Under the pieces are notes generated by a model. The model saw only the letters and a list, made by a program, of their open reading frames with translations. It did no database searches and was not told the DNA's origin. From the NCBI RefSeq assembly GCF_963169125.1, contig NC_084796.1:89388888-89452887 (forward strand): a stretch of DNA of 64,000 bases, read 5' to 3'. This document shows, one piece after another, positions 1 to 12,479 of the stretch (positions are counted from its first letter, which is position 1; the number at the start of each line of letters is the position of its first letter). Made by a program: the position numbers and the translations under genes. Source of the stretch: Humulus lupulus. Lineage: Eukaryota; Streptophyta; Magnoliopsida; Rosales; Cannabaceae.

Positions 1-1346
1 CCTTTATCCTTGGTGATATCCCAAGGAAGATACAATCTTCTACTTGGAACTTCATATTCTTGTTTCCCCATTCAGTAAAGCTTTTCCATTTACTTTGAAA
101 AGTGAGTTTCCATGCTCTAACCTTTTAATAATCTCAATGATCCCCTGAACTACCTCAGGATCCAATACAACATCTCACTTATCTCATTCCAATGAATGGA
201 TAATATACAATCCTTATTATATTCCATCTTATCAAGTGTTCTTCCAATAATTAAATAACTCCATTTCTCTCTGATTTACCATCAGTTTGAAAACAATGAA
301 ATTCACCAGATTTCGATTATCTATTCATCGCCTTCCTTAATCCTCCCAAGACCTGAGAGTAAAATAAAGTCCTCATTCAATGAAATTAACCCTGAATTCC
401 ATGGAGGCTTACCATCCATCTCGCTTAGAGTTCTGAATACTGGTCAGCTGTATAAATTATCCTTACTAATAAAAGCAAGTTCCCCCTAGATGCTGGTTCA
501 TAATTACCAAACCGTCTTGGCAGCCTCTCTGTGATACTCATCACAATATTTCCATGTTCCTATTATAACATACCTAAAGGCTGCTATAGCCTTACCGGTT
601 TCTGATACTTTGTCCTGGCCTGCTAACAGGTTAAGAGTTCTGTCCTTCATTCATTATATTCCTCTCCACCTAGGCCTCCAATACCAAACCTTCAAATTAT
701 GGTACCTTTTTCCTGATATCTGGACGAAAATAACAAAAGAGTAGTACGAGATTCATCCAGAATTTCCATGTAATTTTGGTGCCCATCAGAGTCCAGATTT
801 GATCCTTATATCACAATAAACTTATACATAACACTGTAAAATCCTTAGCTAACCCAATTAAGACTTGCCTTTAATTCCTTTCATCTGGGATTTCCTTAAC
901 TATCTTTCTTGATCCTTCATAGGATAATAATTCCAAGTATCAACTGACTATTAAGCCTACTAGAAACTCCACTCTAGTTCTAGTCGGATCCTTTAACCAA
1001 CATCATGCATAGACCATCACTTCCTCCTGTCTTGAAGTGTCATAGCAACTCAGCAATTGATTCTAATCTGTAAAAAGACGTAGAACTCAACCCAAATACA
1101 TGTACCACCATGCTTGCCTAAGGAAACTCTTACTTCCAGGGCATTCTCTAACCTTGACAAAGTTCCAACCAGAATACATCACTATGTCGTCGATCAAGAC
1201 AATCACAAATCTAATTCAGATAATCTTTTAATACTCCTTTTACCTATTCCACAAAAACAATTTGGCATTGACCAAACCCTCAACACATGACTCAGCATCC
1301 TCAGTGCCCTTATCTAATATAATAGCAATCTCTTGCCTATCCTCTT

Positions 1347-1483
1347 CCCTGATCTCCAGCTGGTAATAACCAAATCAAAGATTCCTAACTGTCCCTGATC
1401 TCTACCTGGTAAAAACCAGATCAAAGACCCTTAACTATTCCTGATCTCTAGCTGGTCATAACCAGATCAAAGATCCTTCCTAA
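1347..1483 (-). repeat. Three tandem 46-bp units inside the RT remnant
   Basis: Three head-to-tail imperfect copies begin at 1347, 1393 and 1439, each containing cctgatct followed by ctggt and accagatcaaag. On the minus strand each unit encodes the DL.SGYYQL region of reverse transcriptase, so one RT motif is present three times in a row. Replication slippage in the dead element is the simplest explanation. Confidence 0.75.
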
Positions 1484-3962
1484 AGAATATCATCCTATTC
1501 AACAATTGAGACTTTAATTCTCACAGCCTTGTTAAAATCATTCAATACAGCGTCTTAGATCTGATTCCATCACTGACACCAATCTTATCAGCATTCCATC
1601 TCTTTACGCAGACGAACTCCTTGACAAATTTCTTGGAAACTTATCTAGAAACTCACAAACTAATCCAGTCTGTCTTGTCCCACTGATACAACTCAAGTAG
1701 TGTCCATCACACTAGCTAAGGTTCTAATCATCCCCCTGCAATAGATCTCCCACTCCAGATACAAATGCTAACCACTATAAGGATTTCCCCTTTTAAACTC
1801 AAGAGTTACTGCTCCTTTCTTACAACCCATACTTGACCAACTCTTCAAATTCAAAATCCTTACGTTGTAACTGTCTTCGAGGATACTTCAAGTAGTAGCT
1901 GATATGTTCATCAGTCTTAGTGTGCTTCTGATCAAATCTCTTCATACCTGATCTCTTCCCTTCTTGTAGCTTAACCTTGAATTCCTTTGAAGAATGAAGT
2001 TAATACCCTCTGAAACCTTACCTCTGACCCTGCTGCTTTAGTCGTGATATCATCAGTATAGTAGTCGTTCACGTTCCACTTCTAGCTGGGGAGTAGTTCA
2101 CCTCATTGCTAGTGAATCTGAATGCAACCCATCCATGTCATTTCTCTATTCTCTGCTCGTCAAACTTACCCATGTCGTTGAAGTACAAAACAACTAGAAA
2201 TCCTTACTATTAATGCATCACACCCCACTCGGTATCGGTACGAATTCCTGAGATGTCTCTTTCCTTGATCCTTATCTAGTAATAACCAGATCGATGATCA
2301 ACTCCTGAAGACATCGTCCTGTCTTGTAACGAGGCATTTAAACTCTTCATCCCTAGCAGGCAATATCCACGAGTCCCATGATACAATATTCTGTCCAATT
2401 CACTTATAAGTCGTGTACTTTTCCAAGTGATCCAATAATTCCTTAAGCCAAACTAATATCATTCCTCATAGCGTCCCTGATACCAAATCCTTCCATACCC
2501 AAGTTTTGAACTGTACTCAAAAGCTTCTGGCATACTCATCCACATCCTTACTAACTAATTTAATTCCCATTCAGTCTAATCAATATACTTCAAGAGATGC
2601 TCATGACTGTCCAGGGTTGTCCCTTATGTAACACATTAACTTTCCTAAGAGACACACATCACCCAGCCCTTTCAGTTCTTTTCCTAACAAAAGCAAAAGC
2701 TATCCAACCCACTGGTCACTTTTGAGGAACTAACCTTGGGTTCTAAATGAATAAAATATCCCAGTCTTCCCTGTCTTGATGGCCAACCTGTAAACTGAAC
2801 CCCCTTCATGTCCAAACCAGGAGCCACAAAACCACCAAAGGTTCTCATTCTTCCGATCACTGAGTAGCCACACTTACTAAATTTCCACGAACGAAAATAT
2901 CATCATCTGTATCCCTTTCATCTTGGATAATGAGGCCCTCTCTCTACTGCCCAAGCACAGACAACCATCTCAGAGTTTAACTCACAAATGACTTATCATC
3001 TCCGGCTACATCCATTTGTACCATAATCCAAAGTGGAACGATCAATCCACCAAACTCAATAATATATACTACCGCTATCTTACCACTTTCGACATCCTTT
3101 TGCCACAAATGCCTAATACGGCTACTCTGTCCCAATTTGTCCTTCTCATATTACCAAGAATAGGATTAACCACACCAATTCACTAATCGATTCCTGAACA
3201 AACTCAAACCTTCCTCGAAACTAGAGGATAATACTTCCAAGACCTTCCATACAATGATTCTTTTCTGTTCCCCCTCAGTAACCTGCTTTTTCATCCATCC
3301 AATCCCTTCTATCAGACCTCACAGCTTGACTCATATATCAGCAAACATCTACTACGAATCTCAGGGGTAGGTGGAGGATTCCAACCTCCAACTTTCATCC
3401 TCCATCCTTACCAAAACCAAAACTGAGTCCAATTAACCATTCTCAGCACATACACCTTGAATTAGTCTGTCTTTACCAACTAAACCTCTCAACCCTGACG
3501 TTTATACCCAAAACCATCCCAAGGGCAGATCCAAATAACCATAACAATCAAACACACATAAAGCATATCAAACACCAATATTATGCATAAGTTATCAAAT
3601 TTCTTTATCACTAGAAGCGTTCATACCTATTATGCCTTCCATACCGATAAACAGGTATAGCATATAAGTTCAATTTAAACATATAATAACCCGCAATCCA
3701 TATATCATCATTATCCATGTATTCATCCACATGCAAGAGCAATGCTAATCAGCATGCCTTAATATCATCACACAGCAGTCAAGGGCCAGGCCTTCTCAGT
3801 ATCTCATGCTCCCTACTAATCATACCAATTAATATACTCACATTTTATTCAAGAACTTAAGCATACAATTTCATGAATTTCACTACAAACCCTTCGGTCG
3901 AGCTTGTCTTTAGCGGCGAGTGTACTTGTCCAGCTAATCTTCAGGAACCCATAAACCTAGAC

Positions 3963-3975
3963 GGCTCTGATACCA
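3963..3975 (-). promoter_or_regulatory. Primer-binding site (initiator Met tRNA)
   Basis: The reverse complement reads TGGTATCAGAGCC, the complement of the 3' end of plant initiator-Met tRNA. It lies a few bases inside the LTR end at 3979. It fixes the element's orientation (minus) and identifies 3979-6503 as a 5' LTR. Confidence 0.88.
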
Positions 3976-3978
3976 AGT

Positions 3979-6503
3979 TGTAACGCCCTGGATAACCAAG
4001 ACGGCTACACTATGTGTTTAGAATAGTGCAAGACTTGCTAATCAAGTCATTTAAACAAAATATGAACCCAACGTTATCAACGGATTAGAAATAAAAGATT
4101 TTGGTCACAAATAGGCTATTTTCATTAAAAATGACAATTTAATACATGGAAACTCAAAACAGGGTTTAGATGACTTAGTTACAGAAAATTCCGAAAATTA
4201 TAAATAATTCAAGCCACTCTAATGGAAAAATACAAATTTTAGGTTTCCGTCCCTGTACAATCCCTCGACCGTGGCGGCCGAGCAGCTGACAATGTACACT
4301 TCGCCCCCAGAGCTCTCCAACTCATGGTTGATTCAGCATACCCTTGCCTTTACCTGCACCACGTAGCACCCGTGAGCCGAGGCCCAGCGAGAAAGCATGA
4401 TATCATAGCAAGATCAACATCATTAATCAAATATTCCACAATGCACAACCGGGAATTCAGCAATTCATAACATTTATCCAATCAGTGATAACACTCAACA
4501 GATTAACAATTTGTCATCCAGACAGTCAACAAATCATATCCATAACACAATGTTCACATTCATAATCAATAATTTATCCCATCCATCAAATAATATTCAG
4601 GGTCGGCGCCCTTAGGTCGCACCCTCTATTTAGCCCACTATCTTCGGCTCACTTAGGCCGCCCCAGTGTTATACCCACTGACTACGGCCAGCTTAACTGA
4701 GCTCAGTGATAAATAAGCTGCCTCAGCTACTAGTGGCCGAGACGCGCCCTGTGCACAAATATTGATTCTGACACCCTTAGGCCGGTTATCGCATGTCCCA
4801 TGGCATAATACCACCTCATGATATGATATACAAATATAGGGAGCTCTTAGTCCCATCATGTTCACATGGTTAATCACATTCACATAACAATGCATACAAA
4901 CATAGGGAACACTTAGTCCTAACATAACCACATAATCAGGTGCAGCTTTCTTACCTTTAGATTTCGTTAGCTCATTCAATTGATCCTCAAGCACGATCCC
5001 GTCTGAACCTTAGCGCGTACCTAGTCACAGCCATAGATCAAAATCACCACCAAACTTCAAATCCAAAATATAGCCTCAGGACCGATCCCGAGCCCCCGGG
5101 AAGCCCTAATTCCACCAAACGGGGTGATGGAATCAAACCCCGAGCCTCCGGGCAAAAACCCTATGGAAAAACTCAAAAACCCCTTTCTGGAGACAGGGTA
5201 GCGCTACAGCGCTCTAAGGAGGGCGCTATAGCGCTACAAACAGAACCAACACGCCCAGGAAGCCCTAGCCTAGCGTTGTAGCTCCCAAAGGCTAGCGCTA
5301 CAGCGCTAGTCACAGACCAGCAACACTCTGTTTTCCCCTCTTCGACTTTCCTCGAACCAAAACCCCCTGCAACTCTTCCAACCCTCAATTACACACCGAA
5401 TTGAGTCTACCATCACCTATATCTCACCCCATACAACTCAATAACACAAGACTTAACCACATGCATCATCAAACTAGAAAAAACAAACATTGAACCCAAG
5501 AACTGAAAGATTCAACCAGAAACTCAGATACTTAGAACATCAAAGCCAGAACTTGTTACCTTTTATAGAGGATTTTGACCTTAGGTTATCCCTAGCATCC
5601 AACCAGCCTCAAGCCCTTCAACTCCTCAGGTTCATATCCCTTTATTCCATCCAAAACTCAAACTTAGATACCATCTCATTAAAACCCAGAAAAACACATC
5701 AGGAAACCTTAAAACTTACCTCAATTGACTGGCTAAACCCTGCTAGTTCTTCTAGCTTCACCAAGGTCCTCTGGAATTCCAGCTCCAAAACTCACAAAGA
5801 ATGGTGAAGAGATGACCCAGCCGAATGAGATAGAGATAACTCTAAGTGTCCTGTTTTTCTTTCTTTCCTTCTTCTTTTCTTTTCCTTAAGCTTCTGAGTC
5901 TATCTACAACTTCCACTAAAATTATAAAGCATAATATAACCTATCCTTTAGTAAGCCAAATGTCCACCTTGCCCTCCCAATAATAACTAAACCTTTAAAT
6001 CATCCTAGGGGCATTTTGGTCATTACTCCCAATTCCCGCTAATTCCTATAATGTCTTTAATATTTACCGCTTACTTTCCGATACCCAACTAATCACCAAT
6101 TATATTTCTCAATATCAAATCGTCTCCAATATATTCTCCAAATTCCCAGATACATCCCCAGTCTCACCCCGAGCTGGATATAAATCCTCGTTGTGACTTT
6201 CCCGCTAAACCGCTTCTTAGGATCGCATCGTGCCACAAACTGCAAACATATCCACATAATAATGTGGTCTCAACATTAGCCTAACAATATACACACAAGT
6301 ATGCAATTACGCTCCCAATGAGCCAAATTACCAAAATACCCTCACAACAGAGTATATAACCCCATGCATGCCTTTATCATCATATAATAATATGACCCAC
6401 ATAATCATGCATATAATCATATAATAGCACAATAAATCAATTATGGCCCTTCCGACCTCCTAATCAAGGTCCTAAACCTTATTAGGAAATTTGGGTCGTT
6501 ACA
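3979..6503 (-). repeat. 5' LTR of minus-strand gypsy element
   Basis: The LTR is 2525 bp. On the plus strand it starts TGTAACGCCC and ends GTCGTTACA, with TG/CA termini. A PBS is adjacent at its left end. The right end abuts an older LTR of the opposite orientation at the sequence tgcac, the likely target site, although the other TSD copy is outside the window. It shares the hallmark segment around 4350-4400 (cacccgtgagccgag) with the LTRs at 25603 and 59930, so the three are related families. ORFs inside it are antisense or chance frames and are not annotated. Confidence 0.85.
5198..5316. repeat. AGCGCT/GCGCTATAGCGC palindrome cluster in LTR
   Basis: Several copies of AGCGCT occur, arranged as gcgctacagcgct, gcgctatagcgctac and again near 5295-5316. 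They are short CpG-containing palindromes clustered in about 120 bp of the LTR. Function is unknown. Similar but unrelated-in-sequence CpG motif clusters occur in the other gypsy LTRs here. Confidence 0.7.
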
Positions 6504-7529
6504 TGCACCCTGTGTATATGACATGCATGATTGTTGTTAAGGCATGTTGGTTGGTAAATGTGGACATTGATTGCATATTAAATGCTTAGCAGAGCTTTCT
6601 TACTTGTGTATGACACTGATTTGTCAGGGACGGCATTGGTTGCATATTACTAACTTGAGAGTCAGAAATGGCATAAGCGGCCTAAACGTAGGGCCGATAA
6701 AAGATTAGATCTAATCGATATCAGCGTTGAATGTCTCTGGGAGCATTATTTTTGGACCAACCCTAAGGTCGATGAAACTTATAAGCGCTTGGCTAGTCTA
6801 AGACTAGTTACTCAGAGCCAGGGCCTAAGGCCTAGGTGACTGCTTGTCACATGGCTAGGGAGCGGAATCCCATGGTTGTGACTCTATGGTCACGAGGTAG
6901 GTTATGTTGGTGACTATTCATCAAGCACCTATCCTGTTTAATCTAGTGAAAGGTTCACTTATTTGTAAAGCCCCGGTGACCCTATCGTCACATGGCTAAT
7001 GGGAACAGAACCCATCTTAGTGAATTTTGCGATTGTCACTCATCTGTTTTGGATTGAAAATCCTGAATGATTATTATGATCATTGTTGATAGTATATTCA
7101 TGCTATATTGTGTTTTCTTGCTGGGCTTTTGCTCATGGGTGCTATGTGGCGCAGGTAAAGGGAAAGAAAAGCTCACCCAGCCTTGAGTGGAGAGCTTAGG
7201 TGGTGTTGTGTACATATGCGGCCGCTTCACCACCACGGCCAAGGAGTTCTCAGAGGAACTTGGGGTTTTACCCTATTTTTTCCGCTTAGGGCGGCGGGTT
7301 TGTAATTTGAAACAGTAGTGTCTATTTTGAGTTATAAATAACTTGTAAAAGAATTGGATGGGCCCATGAATAGTTTCATGTTGTAAATAAAATATATCCT
7401 TTCCTTTTGATTGGTTTTCCACCTTAGCCTGTTAATAATACCTAGAAGCACGTTTTTAACCAAAGAACTCGGGTAGCGAGTTAAATTTCTGGTTCACTGT
7501 AACTGTTCTGGGGTAATCAGGGCATTACA
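6504..7529 (+). repeat. Gypsy LTR, 3' portion (interrupted on its left)
   Basis: Plus-strand LTR tail ending GGGCATTACA at 7529. It is the reverse complement of the 25603 and 59930 LTR family: it contains cacccatgag-type sequence, the scaffold around cgcaggtaaaggg, and the terminal ggggtaatcagggcattaca. Its left end is not an LTR terminus. It begins exactly where the minus-strand LTR at 6503 ends, showing that the younger element inserted within it. In the 25603 copy the same point reads through as the reverse complement of gtgcag. Confidence 0.8.
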
Positions 7530-7837
7530 GCAGGCGTGCGCGTGCGCACGTGGCAACCAGGCTAAAAAAATTTATGGAAAATTTTTTGTGCAATTTTTCA
7601 AACCAAAACAATTTTCTAATTAATTTTTAAAATGTTTTACACAAAAATAAAGCATATATAAAAATTAATGGCATAGAAAACACAACAAAATAACCTAAAA
7701 ATTGCTAATAATCACATAAAATTAATATGCTTCATAAAAACATGAAAATCCATCCAATTATTCAAAAACATCAAACAATTCAATTTTTAACATGTTCATG
7801 CATGAAAATAAAGATTACCAAAGGCTCTGAGGCCAGT
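7530..7837 (-). mobile_element. Copia leader / start of internal region
   Basis: AT-rich sequence downstream (in minus orientation) of the copia 5' LTR at 7838-9693, including a GC patch gcgtgcgcgtgcgcacgtg at about 7532-7552. No readable gag remains; the sequence is cut by the gypsy LTR ending at 7529. It is assigned to the copia element because it is contiguous with the PBS-like site. Confidence 0.6.
7823..7835 (-). promoter_or_regulatory. Probable primer-binding site of copia element
   Basis: The reverse complement TGGCCTCAGAGCC differs at two positions from the initiator-Met PBS TGGTATCAGAGCC. It lies two bases inside the LTR terminus at 7838. It indicates that 7838-9693 is a 5' LTR of a minus-strand element and not a solo LTR. 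Confidence 0.6.
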
Positions 7838-9693
7838 TGTTAGGAAACTTGTACAGGATCTTTATTTATTTTCATGTAGATCTAATATTAAACAAATTAA
7901 TATGAGATAACCTAGAACATGTTTCTAAAATTGAATTCAAAGAGAAATAATGATAAGAATACTTACACTATACGCAGAGAAATTAAAGATTCCTTCCTTA
8001 AGTTTCTCTAATCCTTGTATCCTTTTTGTCGCAGAGTATTATCAAGAAACTGAACCGATCTTCTATTATCTTCACAGCCTTCCAAAGTATCCTTAGAATC
8101 ACCTGGACTAGAGTGGGAAATTCTCAACACATGAGATAGATACAGAGAGAAGAAGGGAAAATAACTAAGAGGCTTAGAAAAGGACTTGTGTTTAGAGAGA
8201 ATCTAAAAACTATCAGAAAACCAATGTATGTCGTCTTGTGACTTATGTTTTCTTCTCTCACTTAGCACTTCTTTTATAGACTCAATTAGGCCATTTAATT
8301 TAATTAAAAAATCAATAAAATAATAGCCAATTAACAACCCTAGGTCAAAATTATCATGGGCTTTAGACCTGTGAAATTTCTCATTTAATTATAAGCCCAT
8401 TGGACTTAAAATCAAGGCTTGTATTATTTTCTATTTATTTAATTAATTAAATAATTATTTAAATCCTTTAGAAAATTAATTATTTATAATTTGAACCTTG
8501 ATTTAAACTTATCTATTAATTTAAATACCAATTTATCTTAATTAATAAATCTGCCATAATTTCTCTTTTCTTCTCAAAATTACATAATTCTATGAAACTA
8601 CCCAAAATTAACATGGTCAACTTTGATAATTATAATTGATAATTAAATCAATTAATTGAGACTATCTAGATTGTCCAAGGTACAGTGGGGACCATGGACC
8701 TATGAAATCAAGCTCCAATAAGTTATCATAAAACTAACAAATGAATTTACTAACTTATTAATTCATCGTGACTCCACTAAACACTCAAAATTGCACTCTT
8801 GAATTCATAGAACGCTCTATAACAAATACAGATACGCTATTAATTATCCATTTTTACAACCATAATTGTCACTCAATCCTCTATAGACGAACTACAATGG
8901 GATGGGACTAAAATAACATTTTACCCCTCATTGTATTTTATCCTTAAAACACTTAGTTCCTTGTAAATGATATTTCAGTAAACTAATTTAATTACTGTAA
9001 TGAGATCTCTATCATTTAACACATTGAACCAAACTAAAAGGAAACCATCGTTTCACTTCTTCAACAAAAGCTATAGAAGTTCATATCTATGATTAACACT
9101 TCCACTCAATTATACTACCGAGTTCCCAAGATGTAAGTATGGGCTAGTCCGTAGGGTAAGCTGGTAACGAACAAGTCAAAGAACTTAAATAATACAATCA
9201 GTTAGAATACTAACCAATCAGAATTGAGATTGAATTGACCTATGGTCAACTATATGATATGATTAGAATAAATAATAACAGTATGTTTATTTATCCTATC
9301 AACTGTCAATATCGGTCCAGTCCGATGTAACAAATACATCCTATCTTATCTACTTTAATAATGTTCTGGAAAGAATATAACACTACAATGTGTAAGTAGA
9401 TCATATCGTAGATTGGCAAGTCAGTGTAAATCCTGTGCACTTACTAATCTTAGGACTAACTTATTTTATAACATATAATCATATTTATATTCCACTGTGA
9501 TTACGTCACTATAAATACCATTAGCTATATGCTCGGGATTTTAATAGAAGTTTATATTAAACAAATAATCATGAAAATAAAACATGTGAGCAAAGTGATT
9601 GACCAAGTCAAAAAAATTGATTTCTATTCTTTTATTGATAATAAATGAGATTACAAAGTAATTGGGTTTTAATTAGGGCATAAAACTCCAACA
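7838..9693 (-). repeat. Copia-type 5' LTR (family shared with 51629 and 56312)
   Basis: The LTR is about 1856 bp. Its plus-strand ends are TGTTAGGAAAC and TAAAACTCCAACA, so it is TG/CA bounded. Its reverse complement is collinear with the LTRs at 51629-53478 and 56312-58186 over the full length. A TATA-like box on the minus strand (TCTATAAAAG, 8271-8280) marks the probable U3/R boundary. Copia assignment is by LTR style (GGGTTTTAATTAGGGCATAAAA end); no pol of this element is in the window. Confidence 0.78.
8271..8280 (-). promoter_or_regulatory. TATA-like box of copia LTR
   Basis: The minus strand reads TCTATAAAAG. The corresponding position in the two sister LTRs also has a TATA box (tatataaaag near 53045 and tctataaaat near 57734), so it is conserved across copies. 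Confidence 0.6.
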
Positions 9694-11116
9694 ATTTCAG
9701 TCACACACCTCATGCATCACTTATAACAAAGCTCATAACATAATTCATAACATTATTCATATCATAGTTCTTAACATAATTAACAATATAATTCGTAACA
9801 AAATTTCTAACTTAATTCATAGTATAGCTTATAACATAATTTGTAATATATCATACAAAGTTACCACACTTAAGTACGCCGAGCGTACACCCAGCGTGCA
9901 GGTGTCCACTCTTCTTACCTCAGGTCTAGTAGCGCTCCACACACATTAACGCGTCCCTTCAAGTATTCTTAGTGAACCTATAATATCATATAACATCAAA
10001 AGCTTGAAACTCATGCCAAACCAAAAAATATATTAAGAATACACCCATGTCCCTCTTAATGATAACTCATACTCAAAATGTTCTTAAGAAGGTCTTAAAA
10101 CTCTACTGCAATAAACCCCAATTGAAAAAGGTTCCAATTGTATCAAATGGGTGCATCAAAACCTAAAAAATATGCATTTCTGGGCAGCTAGCGCGGTCAT
10201 GCTAACAGGGCGCCAAGGCAAACTAGACTGTAGCGTGGTCACACCAGGGCTGGGCTCGGTCGTACTAGGTCTCTACTTTCAAAGATCACAGTTGCAATTT
10301 CTAAACTTGAAACTCGAGCCATAACATATAATCTCGAGTCCAAACCCCTAAAATAGGTATCCTAACATGTTACTAACCCCATGAATCCAGATATTAACAT
10401 CTCTAAACCTATATTAGAAATTCATCATCCCAGAAATAATAGCAATAGCAACAGTCTCAGAATTTCAGAAAACTTAGATTGACAAAAACTTAAAACAGAA
10501 GTTGAACACTTACAGATCAAGATCCAGCCACCAAAACTCAGACCCTTGCAGCTTATGAGATTCCTAGCCCTTCAATAGCCCAGATTAGTGATCTCCTTCA
10601 TACCTCAAGCCCTCAAAAACACAAATCAAGAACGAGAGATTGTTCTTGGTGTATCTCCCCTTTAGTCTATTGCAAAAGCCAAAGTCTGAAAAGATACGAC
10701 TTCTAAACTGATTTTACTTATTATTTGATTTATTTAATCAAAATTAATTCGTGAAAAAGCTAAATGACCTTATTTTCCCCGACCTCAAATTCATCCTTAA
10801 TTATCACTTAAGACCCTTATTGTAATTTCCAACCAAAACTATTAATTTTAGCTTTTGATAATTAGGTTTTCTATCATAAAACTCATAATCCTACTTTGGC
10901 CCCCAATACACAACTTCTATTACACTTTGGCCCCTAATAGTTGAAGAAACTAATGTGTGTGGAATGCTTGATGGATCACATAAAATAAGCATACATCATA
11001 ACTCATGCATACCATAGTACATATAATTAAACACATAACATCATACAATTTACCATAATACCCTGACCCAAGCCAAATTACCAAAATACCCTTAAAATGC
11101 AAAGGCGGGTATTACA
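9694..11116 (-). repeat. 3' LTR of minus-strand gypsy element, truncated
   Basis: Collinear with the LTR at 15440-17222 from about 10180 to 11116 (for example the segment around 10260-10400 matches 15775-15920). It ends gggtattaca at 11116 and is followed directly by a polypurine tract on the minus strand, which identifies it as the 3' LTR. Its outer start is missing because the copia element at 7838-9693 inserted there. Confidence 0.75.
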
Positions 11117-11130
11117 ACTATCCCCTCCTT
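11117..11130 (-). promoter_or_regulatory. Polypurine tract
   Basis: The minus strand reads AAGGAGGGGATAGT immediately before the 3' LTR start (TGTAATACCC). It is nearly identical to the PPT at 46210-46223 of a different element (aaggaggggatagt), which supports both assignments. Confidence 0.75.
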
Positions 11131-12340
11131 AAAAAGGATTTCGTCTTCGAAATTCCTATGCCATAACATCCAAAGATTCTAACATCCTTTAGAGTAGCTG
11201 ATAACTAAACTTTTCATTGACACCTCAAAATTATAAAGATTCTTTCTATCATAACTAATTTTCACTACTAAGGATAATAACAATACACTTGGCTAGGTAC
11301 TGTAGCCACATTCAATTATAACCAACATATACCCATATACATTGTTGGGTTACATCACCCACAATCTGATTCTGTTCACTGTATCACTTATTCCTTACTA
11401 AATTTTCAACTTATTTGTCACTTGATATTCCTTCAACTTTTATGTTTGTTCTAGTAGTAACCCATCCATACTAGTTCTACGTCATATTTCAAATTTCATA
11501 ATCCATGAAGTTTTCTTTAGAGCTCCTTAGTATTCATAACATTTACATATATACTTCATACTTTCATCTTTGTCTAGGATCCTTGTTGGCTTGCAATCTA
11601 TATCCTCTTAATTCCTTTTCCCTTAACAATTAGATCATGCAACTGTGAAACATACATCTGGTACAAATTTCTACAGGTTCAATCTTAAACGCCTTTCGGC
11701 TAGTTCTTACAATAGCTTCCCTTAGAGACACTTGGAGCAGCACTTAATCAGGTTCCCAATCATTTATTCTATCCATTGAAGTGTACTCTAACAAGTTCTT
11801 TTATTCATGTATCTGGCTTTCTATTAACACTCAGAAGTAGTCATTCACTTCAGACCCTTCTGAATTCCTTGCTTTTTGATGTGTCATATCGAACAAGTGG
11901 GTAATTCCATCCTTTACCCTACCACTTAACATGTTGTCCGAAATTCATCACTTATTAGCTACAACAGTAGTGTAAAACTCATACATATGATAAGTTCTGG
12001 TACAATCCAAAACTGAATCCATATCGTGTTTCTTAGAACACGGGTCTATCCTTCACTAATCCTTTCCGTCTGACAACAAGGGTCTAAGCCGCCCTTTGTC
12101 TTTGTAGCCATTGACTTCTAAAATTTTCTACAATTCGAGAAAATAGTCTTAAACCTTTTTCATATCTTATCCAAGTATGCAGTCCATAAAGCTATCAAAT
12201 CTACTTATGCTTCCAATTTTGAGATCAATCCATAACGATCAATTTTTACAAAATAACTCACAGTATTCCATAAATCAATCCATTCTTATCACTAACAAAT
12301 CTTGTTATCCAAATCCTTAAGAAAATCCTTACACCCCAAA

Positions 12341-12479
12341 TGTAACGACCCGACATTAATAAATAATTTACCACAAAATATTTATCGAAACTCATTTGAA
12401 AACAAACATTAATTAAATATCTTTTACAAAATATGCAACTCGAGATCTCATTATTTAAAAATAAACCATTTCCTTACAT
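12341..12479 (-). repeat. Partial third LTR copy inside the element
   Basis: About 139 bp starting tgtaacgacccgacat matches the first 139 bp of the LTR at 15440 with scattered substitutions, then diverges abruptly at about 12479. The bases before it (accccaaa) resemble but do not match the PBS flank (ataccaaa) at 15440. It is probably left from recombination between related copies. Confidence 0.7.

Larger units (their letters stand above)
1..3978 (-). pseudogene. Decayed Ty3/gypsy internal region (gag-pol remnant)
   Basis: This is the internal part of a minus-strand gypsy element whose 5' LTR lies to the right (3979-6503). No long ORF survives. Reading the minus strand, a reverse-transcriptase palm segment is recognisable at about 1347-1483 (residues like SGYYQL), followed downstream at about 1165-1205 by a degraded FIDDI-like active-site stretch. 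A second RT-like patch lies near 2250-2310. The order (PBS near 3970, RT near 1400) fits gag-pol transcribed leftward. Stops and indels are everywhere, so it is non-functional. The rest of pol and the 3' LTR would lie left of the window. The element class is supported by the PBS and the RT patch; finer lineage is not. Confidence 0.7.

Noticed and set aside
4653..5807. Open frames of 71-113 residues within the LTR
   Set aside because: They lie in LTR sequence, match no family, and are not preserved in the related LTRs at 25603 and 59930.
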